Shown: piece after piece, positions 24,097-34,629 of the stretch
How positions within the stretch are numbered: the first letter of the stretch is position 1
Layout of the letters: each line of letters starts with the position of its first letter
Source: Fibrella aestuarina BUZ 2
Lineage (GTDB): Bacteria > Bacteroidota > Bacteroidia > Cytophagales > Spirosomataceae
DNA: 64,000 nucleotides
Direction: 5' to 3'
Assembly (NCBI RefSeq): GCF_000331105.1
Contig: NC_020054.1
Coordinates: forward strand, 2,698,813 to 2,762,812
The notes under the pieces: model-generated
Databases searched by the model: none
Seen by the model: only the letters and a program-made list of their open reading frames with translations
What the model was told of the DNA's origin: nothing
Program-made: the position numbers and the translations under genes

Positions 24097-24104
24097 TACG
24101 TTTG
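24097..24104 (+). promoter_or_regulatory. Putative -7 element of the DUF2306 gene
   Basis: TACGTTTG matches TAnnTTTG exactly and lies 25 bases before the ATG at 24130. TTG triplets occur at 24068 and 24079, but neither has ideal -33 spacing. Confidence 0.4.
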
Positions 24105-24129
24105 TTCAACGCAAACGCACAAGCTGCTT

Positions 24130-24813
24130 ATGAAAACGCTGCTAACCTCTCTGACGATTACCCATATTCTGGCCGGTGTCATTGCCCTGCTCGTCGGTGT
24201 TATCCCGATGCTGGTTCAAAAAGGAAACCGCCTGCACAACCGCGCCGGGCTGGTGTATGTCTGGTGCATGATCGTGGTGGCCGTAACGGCCATACTCCTT
24301 TGTACGCTGCAACCCTTCAGGATGATGCGCCTGTTTCTGTCAGGCATTGCCATGCTCAGCTTTTATTTCTGCATGTCGGGCTGGCGAGCTACCAAACAGA
24401 AAAAGGGGCAGGTAACCCTGTTTGACCGGGCGCTGGTCTATACGGCACTGGGCTGCGGGCTGGCAATGGCGCTGTTCGGCACGTACCTGCTCGCGCGGCA
24501 CGGCTTTCAGTTTCTGCCCATCGTCTTCACTTTTTTTGGGCTGCTGTTAACCCGTTTTGGCGTACAGGATGTACAACAAATGCGGCAGCCCGCCGAAAAG
24601 ATGCACTGGTTTTTTCAGCACTTTACCCGCATGGGCGCCTCGTACATCGCTACGTTTACCGCCGCTGCCGTTACCAACCAGCGCCTGCTGACGCCCGCCG
24701 ACGCGCCCGAATGGGTCGCAACGGCGGTCTGGATTGCGCCGTCGATACTGGGCGGGGTGCTGATCGGGCGGACGGTGGCGTACTACAAACAGAAGTTTGC
24801 GCCCGCCATCTGA
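24130..24813 (+). CDS. DUF2306-like integral membrane protein
   Basis: A 227-residue protein with about six to seven hydrophobic helices, starting at the ATG at 24130 (MKTLLTSLTITHILAG). THILAGVIALLVGVIPM, KGNRLHNRAGLVYVWCM and the late segment MHWFFQHFTRMGASYIATFTA fit the DUF2306 type of heme-like membrane proteins. The conserved histidines in H-N-R and W-F-F-Q-H could be ligands. Function is unknown. It is probably an independent unit. Confidence 0.75.
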   Translation: MKTLLTSLTITHILAGVIALLVGVIPMLVQKGNRLHNRAGLVYVWCMIVVAVTAILLCTLQPFRMMRLFLSGIAMLSFYFCMSGWRATKQKKGQVTLFDRALVYTALGCGLAMALFGTYLLARHGFQFLPIVFTFFGLLLTRFGVQDVQQMRQPAEKMHWFFQHFTRMGASYIATFTAAAVTNQRLLTPADAPEWVATAVWIAPSILGGVLIGRTVAYYKQKFAPAI

Positions 24814-24868
24814 GCGGATAAACCCGGTTGGTTGGCCCAACAACCCGATTAATTACTAATTTGGGTGC

Positions 24869-25597
24869 ATGAAAATTGCATTCATCACCGACATTCACAT
24901 TGGCGCCGAAGGCGAGATGCCGGCGGGCGTCGATGTGCGGGCCAATTTCCTGAAAACACTCGATGCCATCCGGGCCTCCAAGCCTAACTGCCTGGTGCTG
25001 GGCGGCGACCTGTGTTTCGATGTCGGGGTGCGCGAGATTTACCGCTGGATCTACGAGCAGCTTCAGGATTTACCCTGCATGTGGTTCGCCATTCCGGGTA
25101 ATCACGACGACTCGGTGATGCTGGCCGAAGAGCTGCACCTGACGCGCCACCTCAACGGCAACGAACTCTACAGCGCCACTCCGCTCGAAGGCTATCCGGC
25201 GTTGTTTCTCGATTCGTCGCGCGGGGTTTTTTCGGATGCCCAATGGACCTGGCTGGCTGATGAACTGGCCGCGATTCACCATAATGCACTGATCTTCTGT
25301 CACCACCCGGTGCTGCCTGCCGATACCAAGTTCATGGATGTCAAGTACCCGTTCAAACAGCAGGATCTGTGGCTCGAAATCACGGAAGAACTGCCCTGCC
25401 GGATGCAGGTGATTAGCGGGCATTACCACTGCGAGGCGGTGGCGCAGCGGGCCAATACCACGGTGTTTATTACCCCCTCCACCTACATTCAGCTCGACCC
25501 GGATACCGCCGATCTGAAGCTGGACAAAACTCCGCCCTACTACCGCGAAATCACGGTAACCCCCCACGGTCTGACTACCCGGGTTATCAGCGTTTAG
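24869..25597 (+). CDS. Calcineurin-like metallophosphoesterase
   Basis: A 242-residue enzyme carrying the whole dimetal phosphoesterase signature: FITDIHIG (DxH), VLGGDLCFD (GD), IPGNHDDS (GNHD), FCHHPVLP and ISGHYHCE (GHxH). It is similar to the CpdA/Icc cyclic-nucleotide phosphodiesterase group, but the substrate cannot be confirmed. It is cytoplasmic, with no signal peptide. A TAATTTGG sequence ends five bases before the ATG, so the mRNA may be leaderless. Confidence 0.9.
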   Translation: MKIAFITDIHIGAEGEMPAGVDVRANFLKTLDAIRASKPNCLVLGGDLCFDVGVREIYRWIYEQLQDLPCMWFAIPGNHDDSVMLAEELHLTRHLNGNELYSATPLEGYPALFLDSSRGVFSDAQWTWLADELAAIHHNALIFCHHPVLPADTKFMDVKYPFKQQDLWLEITEELPCRMQVISGHYHCEAVAQRANTTVFITPSTYIQLDPDTADLKLDKTPPYYREITVTPHGLTTRVISV

Positions 25598-25747
25598 GAG
25601 AACGTATTGTCGAGGCGATGAAGGAATAGCACAAAACGTGACCAACAGGTAAATAGGGATGGGTTTTCGGGTAAACTGTTGGGTGTCAGTCAAGGAACGA
25701 GTAGCTTAGATTAGCCTAAGCGATCCTGCACCTGTGACTATTCGTTT

Positions 25748-28700
25748 ATGAATCCACCGTTTACCGGACGTACCCCGTTTGCTGCTATACTGCTGACGCT
25801 ACTCTGCCTGGCGGGTTATGGGGCCTACGCCCAGTCTGACATCGAAACGGCGAAGCAGTATGTGCGCCAGTATGGGCAAGCCCAGGCAATCAGCCCGGCC
25901 GATGTCGACGAACTGATTGTATCGAGCGCTTACCTGTCGCCGACCACGGGTTGGTACCACGTTTATTTCAATCAGGGCTATCGGTCGATTGAGGTCTACA
26001 ACCGGTTAATGAACGTGGTGCTAACGGGCGGGCAGGTAACGTACCTGACGCATAATTTTGTCCCTATTTCGGCCGACTTGCCCACGATTGGCTCAATCAA
26101 AAACACCCTGACGCCCCTCGACGCGCTCCGGAAAGCGACGGCTCATGTAGGGATGCCCGCGCTCGATGCGGGTCCGATTCGGGAACTCAATACGGTCAGG
26201 CTGGGTGATGGCACGCTCACGAAGACGGTGTACGCCGCCGCTGCCGTTTCCCACGACCCCGTCAACGTGAAGCTTTGCTGGCTGCCAATCGACGTGGACC
26301 GGAAGGGTGAGAGCGTGGTCGATAAACTACAACTCACCTGGAACGTAACGTTTCTGACCCCCGACGGCAAAAACCGCTGGAACATCCACCTAGACGCCAA
26401 TACGGGGGTGGTGGTGCGGCAGTTCGATGAACTCATTCACTGCGAGTTCGGTACGCCCGCCCATGCGCATACTCCGCTGGTGAGCCCTGGTAAAGTACCT
26501 GATCGTGCGGTTGGCTTGCCCGCCAGGCCTTTGGCTGCCAACAGCTACACGGTGTTTGATCATCCGCTGGAAAGTCCCAGTTTCGGCGCGCGCACTGTTT
26601 CAACTAATCCGTATACCCGTTTCGTACCCAGTGGTACGGGGCCGGGCGCTACCAACGGCTGGCACACGGATGGCAGTACGAGCTACACCATCACCCGGGG
26701 CAACAATGTCTGGGCGCAGGAAGATACCAATGCCAACGATGGGGTAGGGGCCAGCCCTGCATCGGCCACGCTGGACTTCGACTACCCGTATACGCAGGGG
26801 CTAAACACCGCCGCGGCCAACCAGAATGCCGCTATAACCAACCTGTTTTACTGGAGCAACGTGATCCACGATGTGCTCTGGCGGTATGGCTTCGACGAGC
26901 CCAGCGGGAATTTTCAGCAGACCAACCTGGACCGGGGCGGAGCCGGTAACGACCACGTACTGGCCGACGCCCAGGATGGCGCAGGCACCAACAATGCCAA
27001 TTTTTCGATCCCACCCGATGGGGGCAACGGCCGGATGCAGATGTATCTGTGGACGGGAAACAGCTACCAGCCCGACGGTTCGTTCGACAATGGCATTGTT
27101 TCGCACGAATACGGCCACGGCTGGTCGGTTCGCCTGACGGGTGGCCCGGCCAACTCGTCGTGCCTGCAAAACGTGGAGCAGCCGGGCGAGGGCTGGAGCG
27201 ATTACTTGGCCTTGATGCTGACAACCAACTGGTCGTCGCTGAGTGCCAACGTCGCCAGTGCGAACGTGCCCCGCGGCATCGGCACCTACGTGCTGGGCCA
27301 GCCAACCACCGGGTCAGGCATCCGGCTGTATCGCTATTCGTACGATAAGGCAACCGTCAACAACCCGGTCACGTATGCGAAGGTGGGCGACGTCAGTTTT
27401 TCGCGGCCCCACGGTATCGGCTCGATCTGGGCGACGATGCTGTGGGATATGACCTGGGAAATCATCTTGCAGGATGGGCAGATCGAAGCGACCATCTACA
27501 GCACCCCAGCCAACGTAACGGCGATGCGCGGCAACGTGGCGGCGCTGAAGCTGGTCAACGAAGGGCTGCGCCTGCAACCATGTAGCCCCAGTTTTGTGCA
27601 GTCGCGGGATGCCATCCTGCAGGCCGATCAGCTGCTGTTCAATGGCCGCTACCGCTGCGCCATCGGTCGGGCGTTTGCGCGGCGCGGGCTGGGGGCCAAC
27701 GCCTCAACGGGCAATTCGTCGAACGACCGGATCGTGATTGAAGATTTTACGCCCATCGATGGAGCCAACCTGAGCTCGCCCACCACCGCCACGATCTGCA
27801 CGGGAACGGTTTTTGCCTACACGGCTACCTCCGGCACGGCGGGCCTGACCTACGCCTGGTCGCGGCCTGCGGTGTCGGGTATCAGCAACACCAGCGCCAC
27901 GGGCAGTTCGGCCACCGTCAATGAAACGCTCGTCAATACCACCAATTCACCCATCACCGTCACCTACAGCTTTTCGATCAGCCCGAATGCGTGCGGCGCC
28001 GTATCGGTCGTGCCGGTCAATGTACTGGTCAGCCCCATCGTGACGCCGACGGTAGGTACCTATTCGATTTGCCAGAATGCCACCGTGCCCGCCGGTCAGG
28101 GGCTGGTGGTACCGATCAGCCTGCTGGGTACGTTGAGCGGAACCCTAACTACCAGTTCACCCACCTATGCCCATGCTACCGGCGACAATGTAACGGTATA
28201 CAGCCCCGGTTCGACGGTATACTACCGCTCATACACGTTTACGGCTCCGGCCAGTGGTACCCAAACGTTTGAGATCACCGCCGCTGCCCTAAGCGACGGG
28301 GGGAACAACGACACGTACCTGGCGCTGTATCAGACGACGTTTAACCCGGCGAGCCCCGGCATTAATTTTCTGCGGGGCGACGATGACAGCGGCGTCGACC
28401 GGTTGTCGAAACTAACGCATTCGCTGGTGCAGGGGACCACCTATGTCATCGTGGTGTCGGCGTATAACAATGGCGTAACGGGCAGTTATACCATGCAGGC
28501 AAGCACCCCCCTGTTTGTGGGCGGCACGCCAAACTGGTTCACCAGCGCCAGTGGTGGGTCGGCTATCTTCACCGGCACCGTCTTCAATCCGGTGGGCGTT
28601 GCAGGGGCGGGGGTACCCAATACGGCAACGCCGGGAACTACCACCTTCTACGTCTCGACGGCCGAGTCGGTAGCTTGCCGTCGCGCTACCACGTTTACCA

Positions 28701-29161
28701 TCCTGACTACCGCCCCGCCTACGGTGACCAGCACCACCCTCACGCAGGGGAACTCGGTGGTGCTGAGCGCCAGCGGGTGTACAGGCACAACGGCCCTACT
28801 CCGATGGTACCAGACGGTTGGCGATGGTGAGGTGAGTATGCCCGTCTCCCCCACCGTTACCACCCAGTACTACGCCCGCTGCCAGCGAACAACGGGTAGC
28901 CTGACCTGCCTGAGCGACAAGAGCCTCAATAGCACCGTTATGGTTGTGCCCGGTACGTCCGTTGAGTCGGTGACCTCGGGCCTTTGGAACGCGCCGTCGA
29001 CCTGGAGCTGCAACTGCGTTCCCAATGGTACCCTGCCCGTCCGGATCTTGCATACCGTGACGGTACCCGATGCCTACACGGGGCAGGCCAAAGGCATTCG
29101 GTTCAGCGGGAATGGAAAACTATCGGTGCAGGGGTCGGGGCAGGTAGCGACGCTCAACTAA
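25748..29161 (+). CDS. Secreted M36 (fungalysin) metallopeptidase with PPC and Ig-like C-terminal domains
   Basis: A 1137-residue exported protease. A signal peptide (ending in AYAQ at about residue 29) is followed by an FTP-type propeptide. The M36 catalytic domain has the zinc site HEYGH (453-457) and the third ligand Glu481 in GEGWSDY. From about residue 690 there are adhesin-type beta domains: an Ig/PKD-like module, a PPC-type module (FEITAAALSDGGNNDTYLAL, then DDDSGVDRLSKL) and another Ig-like module. A short tail follows with CNCVPNGTLP. It degrades proteins outside the cell or at the surface. No clear type IX sorting domain was seen. A strong bidirectional hairpin follows. Confidence 0.92.
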   Translation: MNPPFTGRTPFAAILLTLLCLAGYGAYAQSDIETAKQYVRQYGQAQAISPADVDELIVSSAYLSPTTGWYHVYFNQGYRSIEVYNRLMNVVLTGGQVTYLTHNFVPISADLPTIGSIKNTLTPLDALRKATAHVGMPALDAGPIRELNTVRLGDGTLTKTVYAAAAVSHDPVNVKLCWLPIDVDRKGESVVDKLQLTWNVTFLTPDGKNRWNIHLDANTGVVVRQFDELIHCEFGTPAHAHTPLVSPGKVPDRAVGLPARPLAANSYTVFDHPLESPSFGARTVSTNPYTRFVPSGTGPGATNGWHTDGSTSYTITRGNNVWAQEDTNANDGVGASPASATLDFDYPYTQGLNTAAANQNAAITNLFYWSNVIHDVLWRYGFDEPSGNFQQTNLDRGGAGNDHVLADAQDGAGTNNANFSIPPDGGNGRMQMYLWTGNSYQPDGSFDNGIVSHEYGHGWSVRLTGGPANSSCLQNVEQPGEGWSDYLALMLTTNWSSLSANVASANVPRGIGTYVLGQPTTGSGIRLYRYSYDKATVNNPVTYAKVGDVSFSRPHGIGSIWATMLWDMTWEIILQDGQIEATIYSTPANVTAMRGNVAALKLVNEGLRLQPCSPSFVQSRDAILQADQLLFNGRYRCAIGRAFARRGLGANASTGNSSNDRIVIEDFTPIDGANLSSPTTATICTGTVFAYTATSGTAGLTYAWSRPAVSGISNTSATGSSATVNETLVNTTNSPITVTYSFSISPNACGAVSVVPVNVLVSPIVTPTVGTYSICQNATVPAGQGLVVPISLLGTLSGTLTTSSPTYAHATGDNVTVYSPGSTVYYRSYTFTAPASGTQTFEITAAALSDGGNNDTYLALYQTTFNPASPGINFLRGDDDSGVDRLSKLTHSLVQGTTYVIVVSAYNNGVTGSYTMQASTPLFVGGTPNWFTSASGGSAIFTGTVFNPVGVAGAGVPNTATPGTTTFYVSTAESVACRRATTFTILTTAPPTVTSTTLTQGNSVVLSASGCTGTTALLRWYQTVGDGEVSMPVSPTVTTQYYARCQRTTGSLTCLSDKSLNSTVMVVPGTSVESVTSGLWNAPSTWSCNCVPNGTLPVRILHTVTVPDAYTGQAKGIRFSGNGKLSVQGSGQVATLN

Positions 29162-29179
29162 ACCCGAACCCGTAGAAGC

Positions 29180-29216
29180 CACGAAGGGGAAACGGCCAGG
29201 CCGTTTCCCCTTCGTG
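29180..29216. terminator. Bidirectional terminator hairpin
   Basis: Two 18-base arms (29180-29197 and 29199-29216) are perfect complements around one central base, so the real loop opens a few pairs. It lies between the convergent M36 protease gene and guaB. No T-run follows on the plus strand. Confidence 0.75.
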
Positions 29217-29233
29217 ATCATGAACAGCAGCGA

Positions 29234-30745
<1,512 letters not shown>

Positions 30746-30778
30746 CGAAGAATCTTTGGAAGTTAAGTCATGGAATTG

Positions 30779-31009
30779 TTAAGACTGCGTTTGTCGCCTC
30801 AGCTTCAGGTACAAGCCTTCCACGCGCTCCCGGGCCCAGGGCGTCTTCCGCAGGAACGTCAGGCTCGATTTCAGGCTGGGGTTACTGCGAAAACAGTTGA
30901 TCGGAATGCGTTCGGCCAGTTCCTGCCAGCCATAATGCTGCACCAACTGCTCAAGAATCTGGGCGAGTGTGATACCGTGCAGCGGGTTATTGGGTTGCTC
31001 CTGAGGCAT
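30779..31009 (-). CDS. DUF2132 / VF530-family small protein
   Basis: A 76-residue protein that is almost entirely the VF530 fold: [51 protein letters not shown] and a C-terminal LYLKLRR. The family is thought to bind DNA on structural grounds; its cellular role is unknown. The gene lies upstream of guaB on the same strand, but the guaB promoter lies between them, so the two are probably separate units. Confidence 0.93.
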   Translation of the reverse strand: MPQEQPNNPLHGITLAQILEQLVQHYGWQELAERIPINCFRSNPSLKSSLTFLRKTPWARERVEGLYLKLRRQTQS

Positions 31010-31281
31010 TGAGTACAGTTTCTTACTTGGATAAAAGGATTAGATGCACCGTTCGGGCGTAACAACGGAGCGCTAAAAACGCCCTGACTCAGGTGCCCGT
31101 TTACCGCTCCATTTCCCCGAAACCCTGCAAACCTACGGAAGGAACGCCAAATCGGAACGTACCCAGCCCATCGGTGACGATCTGAGCAAAGTCAGCCGGG
31201 GGCCTGATCCGGGCGCATAGCCAGGTACGTTGTCTGCCCGTACGTTTGGTGGCTAAACGCAAGTGGCTACCCCCGATCGAT

Positions 31282-32055
31282 ATGGCTGTTTCTGCACCGC
31301 CCCCAACCGTCAGCGACGCTGTTTCGTCGAAAACGCCCCCGCTGCTCGACGCGCTGACGCAAGCCCTGGAGGGGCCCAAAAGCCGCCAGTCGGAGTTGCG
31401 GTTTATCGTTCAGGTTGGCTGGCAATTTCTGAAAGGCCTGCGGACGCTGCACTTCGTGGGGTCCTGCGTGACGGTATTTGGCTCGGCCCGGTTCGGCGAA
31501 GGGCACCCCTATTATGAACTGGCGCGGCAGATGGGAGGGCGGATTCAGGCGCTCGGCTTCACGGTGATGACGGGCGGTGGCCCCGGCCTGATGGAAGCCG
31601 CCAACCGGGGTGCCTACGAAGCGGGTGGTCGTTCGGTAGGCTGTAACATTCGCCTGCCGTTTGAACAACTCCCCAACCCGTATTTGCACACCAGCGTCAC
31701 CATCGATTTTTTCTTTGTCAGAAAAGTACTGTTGCTGAAATATTCATACGCCTTTGTGGTGATGCCCGGCGGCTGGGGCACGATGGACGAACTGTTTGAA
31801 ACCCTGACGCTGGTACAAACGGGCGTGGTGCATCAGTTTCCGGTCGTGCTGATGGGCCGCGACTATTACCAGCCGTTGCTCGACTACATGCAGCAAATGA
31901 TCCGGGCGGGCACCATCAGCGAAACGGACCTGAAACTCGTTTGCCTGACCGACGATGTGGACCAGGCTCAGGCCCATATTCAGGCGTATGTGCAACAGCA
32001 TTATACGATTGTCCGGCGGCAGAAACCGCTGTGGTGGTTGCTGGAACGCGTCTGA
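31282..32055 (+). CDS. LOG family / TIGR00730-type nucleotide phosphoribohydrolase
   Basis: A 257-residue Rossmann-like protein. Family motifs are TVFGSARFGEGHPYYELAR, MTGGGPGLMEAANRGA and PGGWGTMDELFE, the PGGxGTxxE catalytic motif. Homologues cleave AMP or cytokinin nucleotides to base and ribose 5-phosphate. I chose the ATG at 31282 (MAVSAPPP); the open frame to a TTG at 31246 is less likely. The N-terminus has an extra helical region of about 50 residues before the core. It is a single-gene unit between DUF2132 and the efflux operon. Confidence 0.88.
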   Translation: MAVSAPPPTVSDAVSSKTPPLLDALTQALEGPKSRQSELRFIVQVGWQFLKGLRTLHFVGSCVTVFGSARFGEGHPYYELARQMGGRIQALGFTVMTGGGPGLMEAANRGAYEAGGRSVGCNIRLPFEQLPNPYLHTSVTIDFFFVRKVLLLKYSYAFVVMPGGWGTMDELFETLTLVQTGVVHQFPVVLMGRDYYQPLLDYMQQMIRAGTISETDLKLVCLTDDVDQAQAHIQAYVQQHYTIVRRQKPLWWLLERV

Positions 32056-32076
32056 TGAATAAGGGTGAGTCGCCGA

Positions 32077-32106
32077 TTTGTTTTTCGCCGAACTGTTGTT
32101 GCTTTG
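32077..32106 (+). promoter_or_regulatory. Possible promoter of the efflux operon
   Basis: TTTG at 32077-32080, an 18-base spacer and TTGCTTTG at 32099-32106 (one mismatch to TAnnTTTG) precede the ATG at 32123. Spacing fits Bacteroidota promoters, but the -7 box is imperfect. Confidence 0.35.
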
Positions 32107-32122
32107 AGTAAAAAATCGCGCT

Positions 32123-33442
32123 ATGAGTAGAAACGGTACACTCTTGTTGCTCACGACCTTATGGATGGGGACGGCTTGGGGACAAACCGTGGTGCCGACG
32201 GTGCAGGAGGCGCTGGCATTGGCCCGGCGCAACAACCCTGAACTCATCAACGCCCGCCAAAACCGGCTGGTGCAGGAGCAGCAACGGGTGGCTAGCCGGG
32301 CCGCCCTGCGCCCACAAGCCCGGCTCTACAGCAACCTCGATTACAACTACGCGCTGCCTGTGCAACTGATTCCGCTCAGCCTGTTTGGCGGTGGCAGTGA
32401 TGAGTACCGGAGCGTGCGGTTTGGGCTGCCTTTTGTGCTGCTGGCAACGGGCGAAATCACGGCGCCACTCGTCAACCGGGCCGCCCGGGCTGACCTGGCG
32501 CTGGCCGAGCAAAACCTGCGCATCATCGACGATCAGACGCTGGTCTTGCAGGATGAAATCTCGACGCAGACAGCGCGGGTGTACCACGCGGCGCTGCTGA
32601 CGCGCGCCGCCATTGCCCTGACCCGGCGTAACCTGCTGGCCGCCGATACACTCGTGCAGATTGCCCGCGCCCGGCTCGACAAAGGCCAAATCGAACCCCT
32701 CGAATACAACCGCATCCGGCAGGTGCAGCTCACGACCGCCGACGTGCTGTCACAGAATCAGTTAAGCTATGGTCGTAATCTGGCGCAGTTAAAGCTGCTG
32801 CTGGGTCTGGCCCCGACCGACAGCCTGCTGTTAACCGACGACTTGTTGAAAGCTTCCCAAGCGCCTGGCCCACTCCCCGACGCTACCTCCCTCGACCGAC
32901 CGCAGCTCAGCATGCGCCGCGCTCAACTCGACCTGGCCCGGAGGCAGATCGGCCGGGAACAACTGGCGTTCTGGCCTACACTGGCTGCCTACGGGCGCTA
33001 CTCGCAGCAGGCGCAGCGCGATCAGTTCAATTTTCTGAATGTGTCGCAGCGGTGGTTCGAGATTGGCGTGGTGGGTGTGCAGTTCAATCTGCCGCTCTAC
33101 ACGGGTGGCCTGCGACAGGGTAACCTGGCTCGGGCGCGGCTGCTAGTGCAACTGGCCGAATCGCAATTGGCCTACGAGCAGCACCGTCAGCAAACCGATA
33201 CCGACGATATCCGGCAGGCGTATGATCAGGCCTTGCGCTCGCTCGAACTGAACCGGCAAAATGACGAACTAAGCCGCCAGAATGTACAGATCGCCCTTGT
33301 CAAATACCGGTCGGGGCTGTTTGCCTATGACCAGTATCTGAACGTGTTTAACGAAACCTTGACGGCACAAAATCGCTACCTGAATGCGCTCTCGACCCTG
33401 TTTATTAACCAGACCCTCTGGCAGATTCGGTTTGGGCAGTAA
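32123..33442 (+). CDS. TolC-family outer membrane efflux protein
   Basis: A 439-residue protein with signal peptide (MSRNGTLLLLTTLWMGTAWG) and two OEP repeats. It begins with VPTVQEALALARRNNPEL and has coiled-coil helices such as NLLAADTLVQIARARLDKGQ. The second half has FNLPLYTGGLRQGNLARAR, a typical TolC strand and turn. It should form the outer membrane channel for the adaptor, permease and ATPase encoded downstream. The stop is overlapped by the adaptor start, indicating one operon. Confidence 0.92.
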   Translation: MSRNGTLLLLTTLWMGTAWGQTVVPTVQEALALARRNNPELINARQNRLVQEQQRVASRAALRPQARLYSNLDYNYALPVQLIPLSLFGGGSDEYRSVRFGLPFVLLATGEITAPLVNRAARADLALAEQNLRIIDDQTLVLQDEISTQTARVYHAALLTRAAIALTRRNLLAADTLVQIARARLDKGQIEPLEYNRIRQVQLTTADVLSQNQLSYGRNLAQLKLLLGLAPTDSLLLTDDLLKASQAPGPLPDATSLDRPQLSMRRAQLDLARRQIGREQLAFWPTLAAYGRYSQQAQRDQFNFLNVSQRWFEIGVVGVQFNLPLYTGGLRQGNLARARLLVQLAESQLAYEQHRQQTDTDDIRQAYDQALRSLELNRQNDELSRQNVQIALVKYRSGLFAYDQYLNVFNETLTAQNRYLNALSTLFINQTLWQIRFGQ

Positions 33443-34538
33443 GCCCCACCTGATCACGCATGGGTTTGTCTTTTTGGCGTTGTTGTCCGGCTGTCAACCT
33501 CGTCAGGAAACCACCCGCCCGGCCTACAACGACCTTACCGAAGCGGTGTATGCTTCGGGTAATGTGTTGCCCCGCGATGAATACATCCTGCGGGCCGACG
33601 CCGACGGGACGCTGCAACAGCGGCTGGTGAACGAAGGGGATACCGTGCGGAAAGGCCAGCTCCTGTTTGTGCTCGAAAGCGCCACCGAAGAAGCCCGTCG
33701 GCAGGCCGCCGCGGCGGTACTGCGGCAGTCGCAGGCCAATTTGCAACGCGATTCACCAGTGCTGGCCGAACTGGAAAATGGGGTACACAACGCCCGTACC
33801 CGGCTGCGTAACGATTCGGTCAACTACGTTCGGTTTCGTGAATTATACGCCCAGAACGCTACCTCCCGCGCCGAACTCGAACGGGCCGAGCTGAACTACA
33901 CGCTGGCGCAAAATACCTTGCGGGCCCAGCAGAATACGCTGCAACGTACCCGGAACCAACTGGGCGTCGACGTGGCCAACAGCCGGAGCCAACTGGTGAC
34001 GACTGAAGTGGCAGGCCAGAATACCCGTATCCGCAGTTTCGTGGACGGCAAGGTATACGAGGTCTACAAAGACCCCGGCGAACTGGTTCGGCCCGGCGAT
34101 CAACTGGCCCTGCTGGGCAGTGGTCGCCGCCTGTATGCCCAATTGTCGGTCGATGAAAGTGATTTCGGACGGCTACGGGCCGGTCAGGAGGTGCTCTTGA
34201 AAACCGATGCCTACGGCGACCGCGTGTTTAAGGCCCGCGTGACGAAGGTGTATCCCAAGCTAAACCGCGCGGATCAATCGTTTCGGGTCGATGCCGAATT
34301 CTCCGACGGGCAGCCCGACGCCTATTACGGACTAACGCTGGAAGCGAATATCATCATCAACCAGCATCGGCGCGTGCTGACCATTCCGAAAACCTACGTG
34401 GTCGGTACCGACAGTGTCTGGATCGACCAGGCCGGAAAACCGCAGAAAATCCGCTTCCGAAAAGGCGCCGAAAACTTTGATCTAGTCGAAGTGAAAGGCG
34501 GCCTGACGGAGAACACGACACTGATTAGTAAAGAGTGA
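33432..34538 (+). CDS. HlyD/MacA-like periplasmic adaptor lipoprotein
   Basis: A membrane fusion protein of about 368 residues. I chose the TTG at 33432 because it gives a compact lipoprotein signal (MGSKPHLITH then FVFLALLSGC, Cys21 acylated). An ATG at 33384 is in frame but would add 16 unlikely residues and overlap tolC by 59 bases. A biotinyl-lipoyl half (EYILRADADGTLQQRLVNEG) is followed by a long coiled-coil hairpin, the second lipoyl half (TRIRSFVDGKVYEVYKDPGE) and the beta-barrel domain. It links the MacB-like permease to TolC. A simple-word hairpin spans its stop codon. Confidence 0.9.
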   Translation: MGSKPHLITHGFVFLALLSGCQPRQETTRPAYNDLTEAVYASGNVLPRDEYILRADADGTLQQRLVNEGDTVRKGQLLFVLESATEEARRQAAAAVLRQSQANLQRDSPVLAELENGVHNARTRLRNDSVNYVRFRELYAQNATSRAELERAELNYTLAQNTLRAQQNTLQRTRNQLGVDVANSRSQLVTTEVAGQNTRIRSFVDGKVYEVYKDPGELVRPGDQLALLGSGRRLYAQLSVDESDFGRLRAGQEVLLKTDAYGDRVFKARVTKVYPKLNRADQSFRVDAEFSDGQPDAYYGLTLEANIIINQHRRVLTIPKTYVVGTDSVWIDQAGKPQKIRFRKGAENFDLVEVKGGLTENTTLISKE

Positions 34539-34627
34539 AAGAGCGAATGAGTGCAAAGGCCTCCGCAGGTACGTTCCGGGTATTGCTATCACTCATTCAC
34601 TCTTCCGCCCATTCACTCATTCGCTCC
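34531..34627. repeat. Intergenic hairpin repeat, GAGTGAAAG words
   Basis: The left arm (34531-34553) and right arm (34590-34627) share complementary words such as GAGTGAAAG, GCGAATGAGTG and CACTCATTC, with the right arm longer by one internal duplication. The loop contains GGTACGTT. It fills the gap between the adaptor and the permease, inside a presumed operon, so it probably acts at the RNA level (partial termination, stability) rather than as a complete stop. Confidence 0.7.
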
Positions 34628-34629
34628 CT